Shown here one piece after another: positions 1-7,939 of a stretch of 64,000 nucleotides of DNA (position 1 is its first letter; the number at the start of each line of letters is the position of its first letter). The position numbers were made by a program, and so were the translations under genes. Below the pieces are notes generated by a model. It was not told the origin of the DNA. It was given only the letters and a program-made list of their open reading frames with translations, and did no database searches. The stretch lies in the NCBI GenBank assembly GCA_041687755.1, contig JBDNJM010000075.1, forward strand, positions 13,796 to 77,795. Reading direction: 5' to 3'. This DNA comes from JBDNJM01 sp041687755. GTDB taxonomy: Bacteria > Planctomycetota > UBA1135 > GCA-002686595.

Positions 1-1
1 G

Positions 2-1333
2 TTGCCCTTCGATCTGACCGAGGGCAGCCTGCGGATCAACATGGTCGACGAGACCACCGGCGCCGTCGTTAGCCATGAGATCAAGATCGACCCGGAGCAA
101 ACGACGGTGGAGGACTTCCAGACTGCCCTAGACGGCATCCCTGGCCTCTCGTCGACCATCGACGAGGACGGCTACCTCACGCTGCAGGCCGACGCCGGCC
201 AGCGCTTCGACTTCTCCAACCGGATCGACGCGAACCCGGACAAGGCGGGCACCTTCGGCGGCGGCCAGGCGAGCCTCGGCGGCGAGCTCGACGGGCCCTT
301 CGCGCTGCTCGACGGCCAGACGCTCGACTTCGCGGTGCCGGCCGGTGGCGCCACGAACGTGAGCGTCGCCTTCTCCAGCGCGGACTTCGAGAACCTGTCC
401 GCCGCGACCGCCGAAGAAGTGGCGGCCGCGCTCAACGCGGACGCCGGCTTCTCAGCCGCGGGGCTGACCGCGGTGGATGTGGACGGCCACCTGCACGTGC
501 AGACCGCGGGCAGTGGATCCCCCCAGAGCTTCGAGGTCGCCGGCGGCAGCGCCTCGACCGGCCTGGGCTTTTCCGGGCTAATCGGGCAGGCCGCCCAGGG
601 CAGCGACCTGAACGGCGGCGTGGAGCTCTCCGGTTCTTACACCGGCGACGGCGACGCGCAGTTCACGTTCGTGCCCTCCGGCGACGGGACCGTGGGCACG
701 ACCCCCGACCTGCAGGTGCTGGTCTACGACGAGCAGGGCGGCCTAGTCGCGACCCTCGACGTAGGCGAGGGCTACCAGCCGGGCACCAAGCTGGACGTGG
801 TCGACGGGATCGAGGCCTCCTTTAGCCTGGCCGAGCTGTCCGCCACCGACAACGATCGCTTCACCGTCGACGCGACCTCCGACTCGGACTCCTCCGACGT
901 GCTCGTCGCGCTGGGCTTGAACGGCCTCTATACCGGATCGGACGCAGCCTCGATGGCGGTGGACGAGCGGCTGCTCGAAGACCCGGATCAGCTGGCCTTC
1001 TCCTACAGCGGCGCGAGCGGCGACAACGCGGGCTTGCTCGCGATGCTCGACGTGCAGGACCGCGGCGCGGACCTGCTAGAGGGCGTTTCGATCGGCGACC
1101 GCTACGGCGAGATGATCAGCGGACTCGGGTTCGAGGTCGCCGGCCTGGAGGGCTCGCTGGACTCCTCCAACACGGTGCTCACCGCCCTGCAGGCGCGGCG
1201 TGACTCCGTGAGCGCGGTGAACGTCGACGAGGAACTCGTCGACATGGTGCGCTTCCAGCAGGCCTACGCCGCCGCCTCCCAGTACCTCTCCATCGTCAGC
1301 AGGCTCGAGGACGACCTGCTGCGGATTCTCTGA
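2..1333 (+). CDS. flgK: Flagellar hook-associated protein 1 (FlgK), C-terminal part
   Basis: The reading frame is open at the left edge, so the N-terminus lies outside the window; 443 codons are visible. The C-terminal segment VRFQQAYAAASQYLS followed by a short hydrophobic helix is the typical FlgK ending, the D0 helix that packs in the axial rod-hook-filament structure. The middle is rich in Gly, Asp and Ser and looks like the variable outer domains. FlgK forms the first ring of the hook-filament junction and is exported by the flagellar type III system. The next gene, 16 bp downstream, is flgL, the usual partner, which supports the call. Confidence 0.85.
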   Translation: MPFDLTEGSLRINMVDETTGAVVSHEIKIDPEQTTVEDFQTALDGIPGLSSTIDEDGYLTLQADAGQRFDFSNRIDANPDKAGTFGGGQASLGGELDGPFALLDGQTLDFAVPAGGATNVSVAFSSADFENLSAATAEEVAAALNADAGFSAAGLTAVDVDGHLHVQTAGSGSPQSFEVAGGSASTGLGFSGLIGQAAQGSDLNGGVELSGSYTGDGDAQFTFVPSGDGTVGTTPDLQVLVYDEQGGLVATLDVGEGYQPGTKLDVVDGIEASFSLAELSATDNDRFTVDATSDSDSSDVLVALGLNGLYTGSDAASMAVDERLLEDPDQLAFSYSGASGDNAGLLAMLDVQDRGADLLEGVSIGDRYGEMISGLGFEVAGLEGSLDSSNTVLTALQARRDSVSAVNVDEELVDMVRFQQAYAAASQYLSIVSRLEDDLLRIL

Positions 1334-1349
1334 TCCGGACAACGTTACT

Positions 1350-2780
1350 ATGGCTATTCCCGCACGCATTCCTACGAGCGCCAGCTACACGCGGCTCCTG
1401 TCCGGCCTGAACCTCAACGGTTCGAGGTTGCTGAGGGCCCAGAATCAGCTGACGACGGGCCTCCGGATCGCGAAGCCCTCCGACGACCCCGCGGGAGCCG
1501 CGCGTGTTCTCGGTCTGAACCAGCGGCTGGCCGAGGCCGCGCGGCGTCAGGAAGCGCTGCTGCGCGGCGTGGACACGCTCGACTCCGCGGGCTCGGAGCT
1601 GCAGGGCGTGAGCGGCCTGTACACCGACCTGCGCGAGCTTGTCGTGCAAAGCCTGAACGGCACGCTGAACGACGGCGATCGTGAGGTGATCGCCTCCGAG
1701 ATCAAGCTGCTGCGCGAGCAGCTGCTGGAGTTCGCGAACGCCCAGCTGGCAGATCGGCACCTGTTCGGCGGCACGGAGAGCCGCTCGGCTCCGTTCGAGG
1801 AGGTCACGATCGACGGCAAGAAGCGGGTCATCTACAAGGGCGACTCCGACGAGCTGGAGCTGGAGATCGGCTCCGGTCTGACGGCGCCGATTACCCTCGC
1901 CGGCGACGCAATCTTCGGAGCCTTCGAGCCCTCCGGCGTGACCCTCACGGGCAACACGGGCGTCGCGCTCGGCTCCACGGCCAACGAGGGCACGTCCTAC
2001 GACGAACTGGTGTTCCGCACCACCTCGACGAACCTCTCTGCGCTAACGGCCAGCGGCATCGGCGCAGGGCCCGGCGACAGCACGCTGCTCGGTACTCAAC
2101 AACTGGTAATCGATGCAGGGGCGGGGACGATCCAGCTGGGCTCCGGCCCGGTGACCAACCTCTCCGACTTCGATCTGAGCGAGGTCACCGTCGAGAACGA
2201 GGCCGGCGGCACCGCTTCGCTCGATCTTAGCGCGTGGGACGGGGCCGACGTGGACGCCGCTATCGTCGCGGAGGGCAGCGTTGCTTTCGCCGGCGGCGCG
2301 GCGGTGCCGATCGACTTCACGGACACCGACTTCCGCATGACCGACCCGGCCACCGGGAACATCGTGCATCTGGACATGACGGGCGTCTCGGCCGAGGGCT
2401 CGGAGCTCGTCAGCTACAGCGGCGCCGTCAACGCGTTCGACGTGATCGAAGGGATCATCGAAGACCTCGAGAACGACGACGGCCTGAACGTGAATGACGT
2501 CTTTGATCGCCTGGGCGACCGGCTGAACGAGCTGGATCGCCACATGGGACGCGTAACCCAGTCCCTCGGCGTGATCGGTTCGCGCTCGAGTCGCCTTTCA
2601 ACGTCGGCGGACCGCTTCGCCGAGGCGGAGCTGCGGCTGGAAGGCCTGCGCTCCGACGTTCAGGACGTCGACCTCACCGCGGCCGTGATTGACCTTCAAC
2701 GCAGCCAGACCGCGCTGCAAATGACCCAAGCCGCCGGAGCCCAGCTCCTCAACACCTCCCTGCTCGATTACCTCAGATGA
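1350..2780 (+). CDS. flgL: Flagellar hook-associated protein 3 (FlgL)
   Basis: A 476-residue flagellin-related protein. The N-terminal helix carries the flagellin-type stretch LTTGLRIAKPSDDPAGAAR (about residues 34-52), and the C-terminal helix (about residues 395-476) has the heptad pattern typical of FlgL and flagellin. The middle third, rich in beta-forming residues, is a longer variable domain than in E. coli FlgL (317 residues). FlgL makes the second junction ring between hook and filament. It follows flgK directly and its end overlaps the next small gene by 4 bp, so the three are probably one transcript. No strong ribosome binding site is seen before the ATG. Confidence 0.88.
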   Translation: MAIPARIPTSASYTRLLSGLNLNGSRLLRAQNQLTTGLRIAKPSDDPAGAARVLGLNQRLAEAARRQEALLRGVDTLDSAGSELQGVSGLYTDLRELVVQSLNGTLNDGDREVIASEIKLLREQLLEFANAQLADRHLFGGTESRSAPFEEVTIDGKKRVIYKGDSDELELEIGSGLTAPITLAGDAIFGAFEPSGVTLTGNTGVALGSTANEGTSYDELVFRTTSTNLSALTASGIGAGPGDSTLLGTQQLVIDAGAGTIQLGSGPVTNLSDFDLSEVTVENEAGGTASLDLSAWDGADVDAAIVAEGSVAFAGGAAVPIDFTDTDFRMTDPATGNIVHLDMTGVSAEGSELVSYSGAVNAFDVIEGIIEDLENDDGLNVNDVFDRLGDRLNELDRHMGRVTQSLGVIGSRSSRLSTSADRFAEAELRLEGLRSDVQDVDLTAAVIDLQRSQTALQMTQAAGAQLLNTSLLDYLR

Positions 2781-3106
2781 GCGACGCAAGCATTAACGGT
2801 TCGGCCTCGGCCGGACTTCCCGGGGGCCTGCGCTCCACCGAAGGGGTCGACGCGAAGGCGCGGCCGACCGACGGCAACGCCCCGGCCGCGGCAGCGCGGC
2901 CCGAGTTTAGGGCCCTGCTCGAGCGGCTCAGTCAGAAGGCCGACGACCTGCGCGAAGCCGGCGACGACGCCAACGACGCTCAGGGTTTGGGCCAGGCCGT
3001 GGCCCAGGCCAAGGAAAGCCTGGACGAAGTGCTGGGCCTGAAGGAACAGCTGCTGGAGGCCTACGCCCGACAGCAGCTCATGAACGACAACACCCCGAAG
3101 GACTGA
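2777..3106 (+). CDS. Small helical protein of the flagellar operon, function unknown
   Basis: A 109-residue protein starting inside the flgL stop (ATGA overlap), which implies translational coupling. The first 40 residues are Ala/Gly/Pro-rich and probably disordered; residues 45-100 are predicted helical (KADDLREAGDD, then ESLDEVLGLKEQLLEAYAR). No family is recognised with confidence. Size, helical character and position behind flgK-flgL would fit a junction-protein chaperone of the FlgN/FliT type or a FlaG-like accessory protein, but this is inferred from context only. Confidence 0.6.
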   Translation: MSDASINGSASAGLPGGLRSTEGVDAKARPTDGNAPAAAARPEFRALLERLSQKADDLREAGDDANDAQGLGQAVAQAKESLDEVLGLKEQLLEAYARQQLMNDNTPKD

Positions 3107-3111
3107 TCATC

Positions 3112-4155
3112 ATGCAAGCCACACACTCCCTGAAGCCCGGCATCGAACCCGCCCTGGAACTGATCGAGCGCGTGATGCGCGATGGCCGCCCGCTTGCGGA
3201 CGAGTGCCCGCTCGTCTTCCGCGAGGAGTTCGAAGGTCGCGTGCTGCAGCTGGCTGACGGGGAGCGCGTGCACGCGACCCTAGCGATCCTGCCGCGGACG
3301 CTCGTCACCGTACGCGGCCCGGTGCGCGTCGCGATGATTGGCTCGGTCTGCACGGATCCGGCCTCGCGCGAGCGCGGGCTCGCAACGCAGCTCCTGGCCG
3401 CCGCGGAGAAGGCCGCGGCGGACATGGGCTGCATGGCGACCCTGCTGTGGTCGGACGAGCCTGCGTTCTACGTGCGCCGCGGCTACCGCACGATCGGAAC
3501 CGAGGTGGACATCGCCCTGCCCAAGAACTTAATCGGCCGGCTCCCCGTGACCCAGGCGCGCGCCTACCGCTCAGCCGACGCCGCGGCCTTGCACGAGCTC
3601 TACCAGCAGCACCCCGTGCGCTGCGAGCGCACGCTCGAAGAGATGCAGGCACTGCTCGAGTGCCCTGGCATGGAGCTGGTCGTGGCCGAACGCGACGGCG
3701 TACCTGTGGCCTACGCCGCTCGCGGCCGCGGCGAGGACCTGACCCACTACATTCATGAGTGGGCGGGCTCCGCCGACGAAGTGCTGGGCCTGATGCGCCA
3801 CCTGGCCGAGTCCTGGTATCAGAGCGCCGCGAGCCACGAGAACAACCTGATGACCCTGTCCCCGGATCAGCCGCTCGACGTGACCCAGCGCCTGTGCGAC
3901 CTCGGCTTCCCTTCCGCGCGCGGCTTCCTTGGCCTCGCCAAGCTGCTGGACGCCCGGGGCGCCCGCAACCTGCTGGCGAGCGCCGCCGGCCAGGATGGCA
4001 AGACCCTCGCCACCCTGACCCCGCGCGATCTGCTCGACTGCCTGTTCCCGCCCAAGAGCGAGAGCCAGACGGCTCTCGAGGCCTCCCGCTGGCTCGGCTG
4101 CGAGCCGGAAGCCCTGCCGTGCTTCGGCTTCACGTGGGGCCTCGACTCGATCTGA
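3112..4155 (+). CDS. GNAT family N-acetyltransferase with a second, degenerate GNAT-like half
   Basis: A 347-residue protein. The acetyl-CoA binding motif A is visible around residues 85-98 (DPASRERGLATQLL), followed by the helix and the strand-turn YVRRGYRTIG that ends a standard GNAT fold near residue 130. The second half (about 145-300; MELVVAERDGVPVAYAARG) resembles a second GNAT core but lacks a clear acetyl-CoA loop, an arrangement seen in other two-domain GNAT proteins. It lies 5 bp after the flagellar gene and is probably co-transcribed. The substrate is unknown. Modification of a flagellar protein is possible but only suggested by position. Confidence 0.8.
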   Translation: MQATHSLKPGIEPALELIERVMRDGRPLADECPLVFREEFEGRVLQLADGERVHATLAILPRTLVTVRGPVRVAMIGSVCTDPASRERGLATQLLAAAEKAAADMGCMATLLWSDEPAFYVRRGYRTIGTEVDIALPKNLIGRLPVTQARAYRSADAAALHELYQQHPVRCERTLEEMQALLECPGMELVVAERDGVPVAYAARGRGEDLTHYIHEWAGSADEVLGLMRHLAESWYQSAASHENNLMTLSPDQPLDVTQRLCDLGFPSARGFLGLAKLLDARGARNLLASAAGQDGKTLATLTPRDLLDCLFPPKSESQTALEASRWLGCEPEALPCFGFTWGLDSI

Positions 4156-4166
4156 GTCTAGGGCCG

Positions 4167-4212
4167 GCGAACGGCGCGCTGTCCCGTCTCTTGGGGGCAA
4201 CGCGCCGTTCGC
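4167..4212. terminator. Hairpin between convergent genes
   Basis: A perfect 12-bp inverted repeat (GCGAACGGCGCG at 4167-4178, complement at 4201-4212) with a 22-nt loop, between the stop of the GNAT gene and the stop of the minus-strand lipoprotein gene. It has no T-run, so it may act as a bidirectional or Rho-assisted terminator. Confidence 0.5.
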
Positions 4213-4224
4213 ATTCCGGAGGAT

Positions 4225-5913
4225 CTACCAGGAGCGGTAGGGCGTCACGTCCTGCTCACACTGATCGAGCACGTCCGAACAACGACGGCCGAGCCAGTTG
4301 GGGTCGAACTGCTGCTTGACGGTGTCGTCGTCGGGGTCTCTGTCGGCGCCGGTCTCGAAGGCCGCACGGGTCCAGAACGGGATCTCGTGGAACTGCCCGT
4401 GCTTTTGGGGAAAGGAGCCGCCCTTCACGTCGAAGGCCTTGAACTGAACCTGGGAAGCAACGGACGCGAAGAGCGGCAGCGCGGGGATCGCGTTCGACCA
4501 CTTGCCGAAGACCCGCTCCGGGACGGTGGCCGGATTCGTGTAGTAGACGTCGATCCACTCGAGCAGGCTGCCCCGAGGAACGAGGTCCCCTATGTTGGTC
4601 TCGTCGGCCTCGGCGATCGGATGCAGGGCGAGGTAGTGGAATTGGGTCAATGCCGGAAGGTCCGCCCCTTCTCGCTCTTGGTGCTCCTCGAGCGCGCTGC
4701 GACGATCCCTCGACTGCTCGAGTAAAGGTACTAGGGCGTCGGCGGCCTCGATCGAGCTACAGGCGGGCGCCATGTAGATGATGCGCACGACATCGAGCCT
4801 CGGCGTCGCGTTCTTCACGACCTCGGTCAGGCACCGCAGGCTGTCGTTTAGCGCGATCGTTCCCATGCTGTGGCCAACGAGGATCAGCTCGACGGGCCGG
4901 CCGAGTTGCCCGATCTTGCGGTACAGCTCCGGCAGAGCTCCGTTGGCTTCCTCCGGTTGCAGCTGCGGTTCGTTCTCACCAGAGAACCAAGCCGCGATCG
5001 GATCGGCCTGGTCGGTAGACTCGAACGTGCCGGGCTTCCACACGAGGCTGTGGGCGCGACGACGCATCTCGTCCCAGGCACCTTGCCCCAGTCCCTCGAG
5101 GAGGAGTTGGAAGCCGATTTTGGTGGGCTGCGTAACGAAGTAGACCAAGAAGCGCCAGCCGTGGGTGATGCGGGAGCGCTCGTACTGGGCCTCGCGCACG
5201 TCGTACTTCGGCACACCCATCCCGGACTCCGACAGGTCCGCGACGAGACTCTCGGCGCCCGAGATCGAACCCAGTGCCGGACGCCCCGTCGCCACGCTCA
5301 GCGCTACGTTGGCATCGCGCAAGACCTGATAGGCCAGGCTGCGGGGCAGCCGTGCGATGCCACGCACCAGGTCGTGGCTGAGGATGACGGGACTCGACAC
5401 CGGCCCGAGGACGGGCAGATGCTTGCCCTGTCGCAGGAACAACAGCCGATCTTTCGCGGTGGAGATATCGCCCGAATTCCACTGGACGAAGATCGGATAG
5501 CTCCAGTCTTCCGACACTCCCTCGCCGCGTGTTGCCAGCGCTCTCCGACCATCCTCACCCATGACCGTGATCAGGTCGTCGGCGAGCTCGGCGCCGCCCT
5601 TCCAGGTCGTGCGTCCACCATGGACATGGACTAGTAGGCGCAAGGGCTCGGTCGCGGAAGTGCGACTCTCGCTCTCGAGCTGTGCGGCTGCGAGGATGTA
5701 GTCGATCTGTGAGCCGATGTTCGGCTCTCTGGCCTGGGGCAAGTAATCCGAAGGTTCGGGCTCGGTGAACCTGAACGGTGCGAGCTCGCCTTTCGGGCAC
5801 ACGGGCAGGACGTGCCGCGATAGGTGATTCCTGGCGTGGTACTTGCATCCGGTGCCGGACAGGACGAGCAGCAGGCCTGCGCACAGGCCGACGGCTCCCC
5901 ACGCCGTACGCAT
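4225..5913 (-). CDS. Predicted lipoprotein with alpha/beta-hydrolase (lipase-type) motif
   Basis: From the ATG at 5913 this is a 562-residue protein with an N-terminal hydrophobic signal (AVGLCAGLLLVLSGTGC) that could be lipidated at Cys28. The residue at -3 of the lipobox is not ideal. An upstream GTG at 5958 overlaps the preceding stop (GTGA) but would put 15 charged residues before the signal, so 5913 is preferred. The nucleophile-elbow motif LVGHSMG has its Ser at about residue 349, preceded by a strand of the LILV type, as in serine hydrolases; later Asp and His candidates exist but were not assigned. It is probably an envelope-anchored esterase or lipase of unknown substrate, in an operon with the lipoprotein gene upstream. 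Confidence 0.65.
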   Translation of the reverse strand: MRTAWGAVGLCAGLLLVLSGTGCKYHARNHLSRHVLPVCPKGELAPFRFTEPEPSDYLPQAREPNIGSQIDYILAAAQLESESRTSATEPLRLLVHVHGGRTTWKGGAELADDLITVMGEDGRRALATRGEGVSEDWSYPIFVQWNSGDISTAKDRLLFLRQGKHLPVLGPVSSPVILSHDLVRGIARLPRSLAYQVLRDANVALSVATGRPALGSISGAESLVADLSESGMGVPKYDVREAQYERSRITHGWRFLVYFVTQPTKIGFQLLLEGLGQGAWDEMRRRAHSLVWKPGTFESTDQADPIAAWFSGENEPQLQPEEANGALPELYRKIGQLGRPVELILVGHSMGTIALNDSLRCLTEVVKNATPRLDVVRIIYMAPACSSIEAADALVPLLEQSRDRRSALEEHQEREGADLPALTQFHYLALHPIAEADETNIGDLVPRGSLLEWIDVYYTNPATVPERVFGKWSNAIPALPLFASVASQVQFKAFDVKGGSFPQKHGQFHEIPFWTRAAFETGADRDPDDDTVKQQFDPNWLGRRCSDVLDQCEQDVTPYRSW

Positions 5914-5954
5914 GGGGCCGCCCTGCGACGGGTTCGACCGAAGTCTCGTTTGCC

Positions 5955-6809
5955 TCACTGTTCCTTGCTGCCAACGTTGAAGCCACCGAGGCTGATTCCG
6001 ACGTACAGGGCGACCTCGGTCTCACTCGAGGCCTCCATTGTGACCGGATCGACGGAGCCACCCCTCCAGGTCACCGCGCCGATGGACAGGGCACCGGAGT
6101 CGCTCCAGGGGATACTGATCCCGAGCCCCAGGGCCAGTTCGACGTCGTCTCCCTCTCCGCTAGCGGTGTTCAAGGCGCCGCCCACGAGCAGGTCGAAGCC
6201 GATGCCGGACTGGCGAATGAATCCTGGGACCTTCTCGTAGTCGTCCAAGTCGGGTCGGTAGCCGAGGACGAGCGCCGGGATCGCGATGGGGTCGAGACCC
6301 TCTTCCACCGCTATTGCGGTCACGGTGCTGAAGTAGAAGCCCTGCCTCAGGACCTCCTTCTTGTTGGAGCTCTGCAGTAGGAGTGCATTGTTGGGTGAGA
6401 CGTGAGGCGGCAGGCGAACTCCATCGGTCGCGGCGACCTGCTCGGCCGCAGCCCTTCCGTCGCCATCTCCATCTGCTGCGGCCATGGGGGGCGGGATCAC
6501 GCGGTCATGAATGTAGACCTCGATCGCATCGGAGGAGCGGCCCTTCGGCAGGTAGGTGTACAGGATCTTGTCGGCCGGGAGGTTCTCGGCCGAGCGATCG
6601 GTTTCGACCCGACCAAGTTCCTTAAGTACGGTCAAGGCGTCACCGGGAGTCAGCTCCTTGACAATGTCCTCGGTCGAATTCGAAGCGAACTCGAATGCGC
6701 GGGGTGAGACGACGATGCGGTGCGGACTCGATTGGCCGCCGCAGCTGGGGAGGCCGCAGATGAGCAACGCGAGCGAGCCGAAGGACAAGACGGCAGAAGG
6801 ATTCCACAT
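5955..6809 (-). CDS. Hypothetical lipoprotein
   Basis: A 284-residue protein with a clear lipoprotein signal: hydrophobic stretch AVLSFGSLALLICG followed by lipobox LPSC, so Cys23 is the likely lipidated residue. The rest is a mixed alpha/beta sequence without a recognised domain; the C-terminal third (LALGLGISIPWSDSGALSIG) has short alternating Gly-rich strands that could be part of a beta barrel or sandwich. It is the first gene of a two-gene minus-strand operon with the hydrolase-type lipoprotein, the two overlapping by 4 bp. Function unknown. Confidence 0.65.
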   Translation of the reverse strand: MWNPSAVLSFGSLALLICGLPSCGGQSSPHRIVVSPRAFEFASNSTEDIVKELTPGDALTVLKELGRVETDRSAENLPADKILYTYLPKGRSSDAIEVYIHDRVIPPPMAAADGDGDGRAAAEQVAATDGVRLPPHVSPNNALLLQSSNKKEVLRQGFYFSTVTAIAVEEGLDPIAIPALVLGYRPDLDDYEKVPGFIRQSGIGFDLLVGGALNTASGEGDDVELALGLGISIPWSDSGALSIGAVTWRGGSVDPVTMEASSETEVALYVGISLGGFNVGSKEQ

Positions 6810-6948
6810 GAGAGGGTGGGGCAGGGGGCAGGCAGGCTGCGCGCCACCGCGTGACGCGGGACCGCCGCTGGAAGCGGTGTCGTTCTAAGGAACCAAACGC
6901 TAAACACTGCCGCGTCGGCCAAGAATTCTCTAATTCCCGAACTGGGGT

Positions 6949-7830
6949 CTAGAGCTCGTCCAGATGTTTCGGGAAGTCGTCCTTCAGTAAGCGCGACAGG
7001 GCGCGATCGGCGAGGATCTGGCCTCCGGTCTGGCAGCCGGGGCAGTAGTTGGTCTCGTTGGTCTTATGCACGATGCGCTGGATCGATGCCGCGCATGCCG
7101 GGCAGGCTTCCCTGAAGCGGCCGTGGGCCGTCATGCCCTGCTTGAAGGCGGTGACTTTCTCGGGGAAGCCGCTCTTCAGTTCGGACGCCAGCCGCTCGCT
7201 CCAGTCGGTGAGGACGGCGACGGTATGGTCGAACAGTCGCTCGGACTCTTCAGGGCTGAGCTTGGAGGTCAGGCGGAAGGGCGAGAGGCGGGCTGCGTGC
7301 AGGATCTCGTCCGAGTAGGCGTTGCCGATGCCGCTGAACAAGCGCGGGTCGCAGAGCGCGAGCTTGAGCGTGCGGTTCTCGCGGGCGAGGGCGGCTGCAA
7401 AGGTCTGGGGAGTTGCCTCCAGCGGCTCGAGCCCACCGGGATCGTGGGCGGCGAGGTCCTGTTCGCCGGCGACAACGTGCAGGGAGGCGCGGCGTTTGGA
7501 TCCCGCTTCGGTCACGTGCAGGGTGCCTGGATCGAATTCGAGGCTCGCTTGGACGATGCGGCCGGGTGACTTGGCGCCGGGGGCTCGCCAGCGCAGACGC
7601 CCGGCGACCATCAGGTGCAGGACCGCGAAGTGCTGGCCTTCAAACTCGAGCACGACGCGCTTGCCCAGCCGCCGGGCGCCGACGAGGGGCCGGCCCACCA
7701 GGGCTTCGATAGGGGGCTCGACCGTGCGCAGCAGGAACGGGCTCTCGAGGCGCAGTGCCCTCAAAGGCTCGCCCCGCAGGCGTTGGCGGATCGCGGCCAG
7801 GTAGGCCTCGACGTCGGGGAGTTCGGGCAT
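6949..7830 (-). CDS. mutM: Formamidopyrimidine-DNA glycosylase (Fpg/MutM)
   Basis: A 293-residue base-excision repair enzyme that removes oxidised purines such as 8-oxoguanine and nicks abasic sites. The start is fixed at 7830 because the family needs Pro2 and Glu3 at the mature N-terminus and the sequence begins MPELPDVEAYL; reading further upstream would bury this. The catalytic Lys region is RRLGKRVVLEF (about residue 58), the helix-two-turn-helix is GIGNAYSDEILHAARLSP, and the C-terminal zinc finger is intact (CPAC ... CPGC, about residues 248-271). Length matches the family. It is divergent from the sigma-fusion pseudogene with about 110 bp between the starts. Confidence 0.92.
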   Translation of the reverse strand: MPELPDVEAYLAAIRQRLRGEPLRALRLESPFLLRTVEPPIEALVGRPLVGARRLGKRVVLEFEGQHFAVLHLMVAGRLRWRAPGAKSPGRIVQASLEFDPGTLHVTEAGSKRRASLHVVAGEQDLAAHDPGGLEPLEATPQTFAAALARENRTLKLALCDPRLFSGIGNAYSDEILHAARLSPFRLTSKLSPEESERLFDHTVAVLTDWSERLASELKSGFPEKVTAFKQGMTAHGRFREACPACAASIQRIVHKTNETNYCPGCQTGGQILADRALSRLLKDDFPKHLDEL

Positions 7831-7939
7831 GGCCTGGGAAGCCCCGACTCTAGGCCTGGGGCGGCGGCGGCCCGCGCGCGCGGCAATTTGTCCAGAAAGT
7901 GCCCAACGCGGGGGACGGCGGCGGGCATTCGGGTTCACC

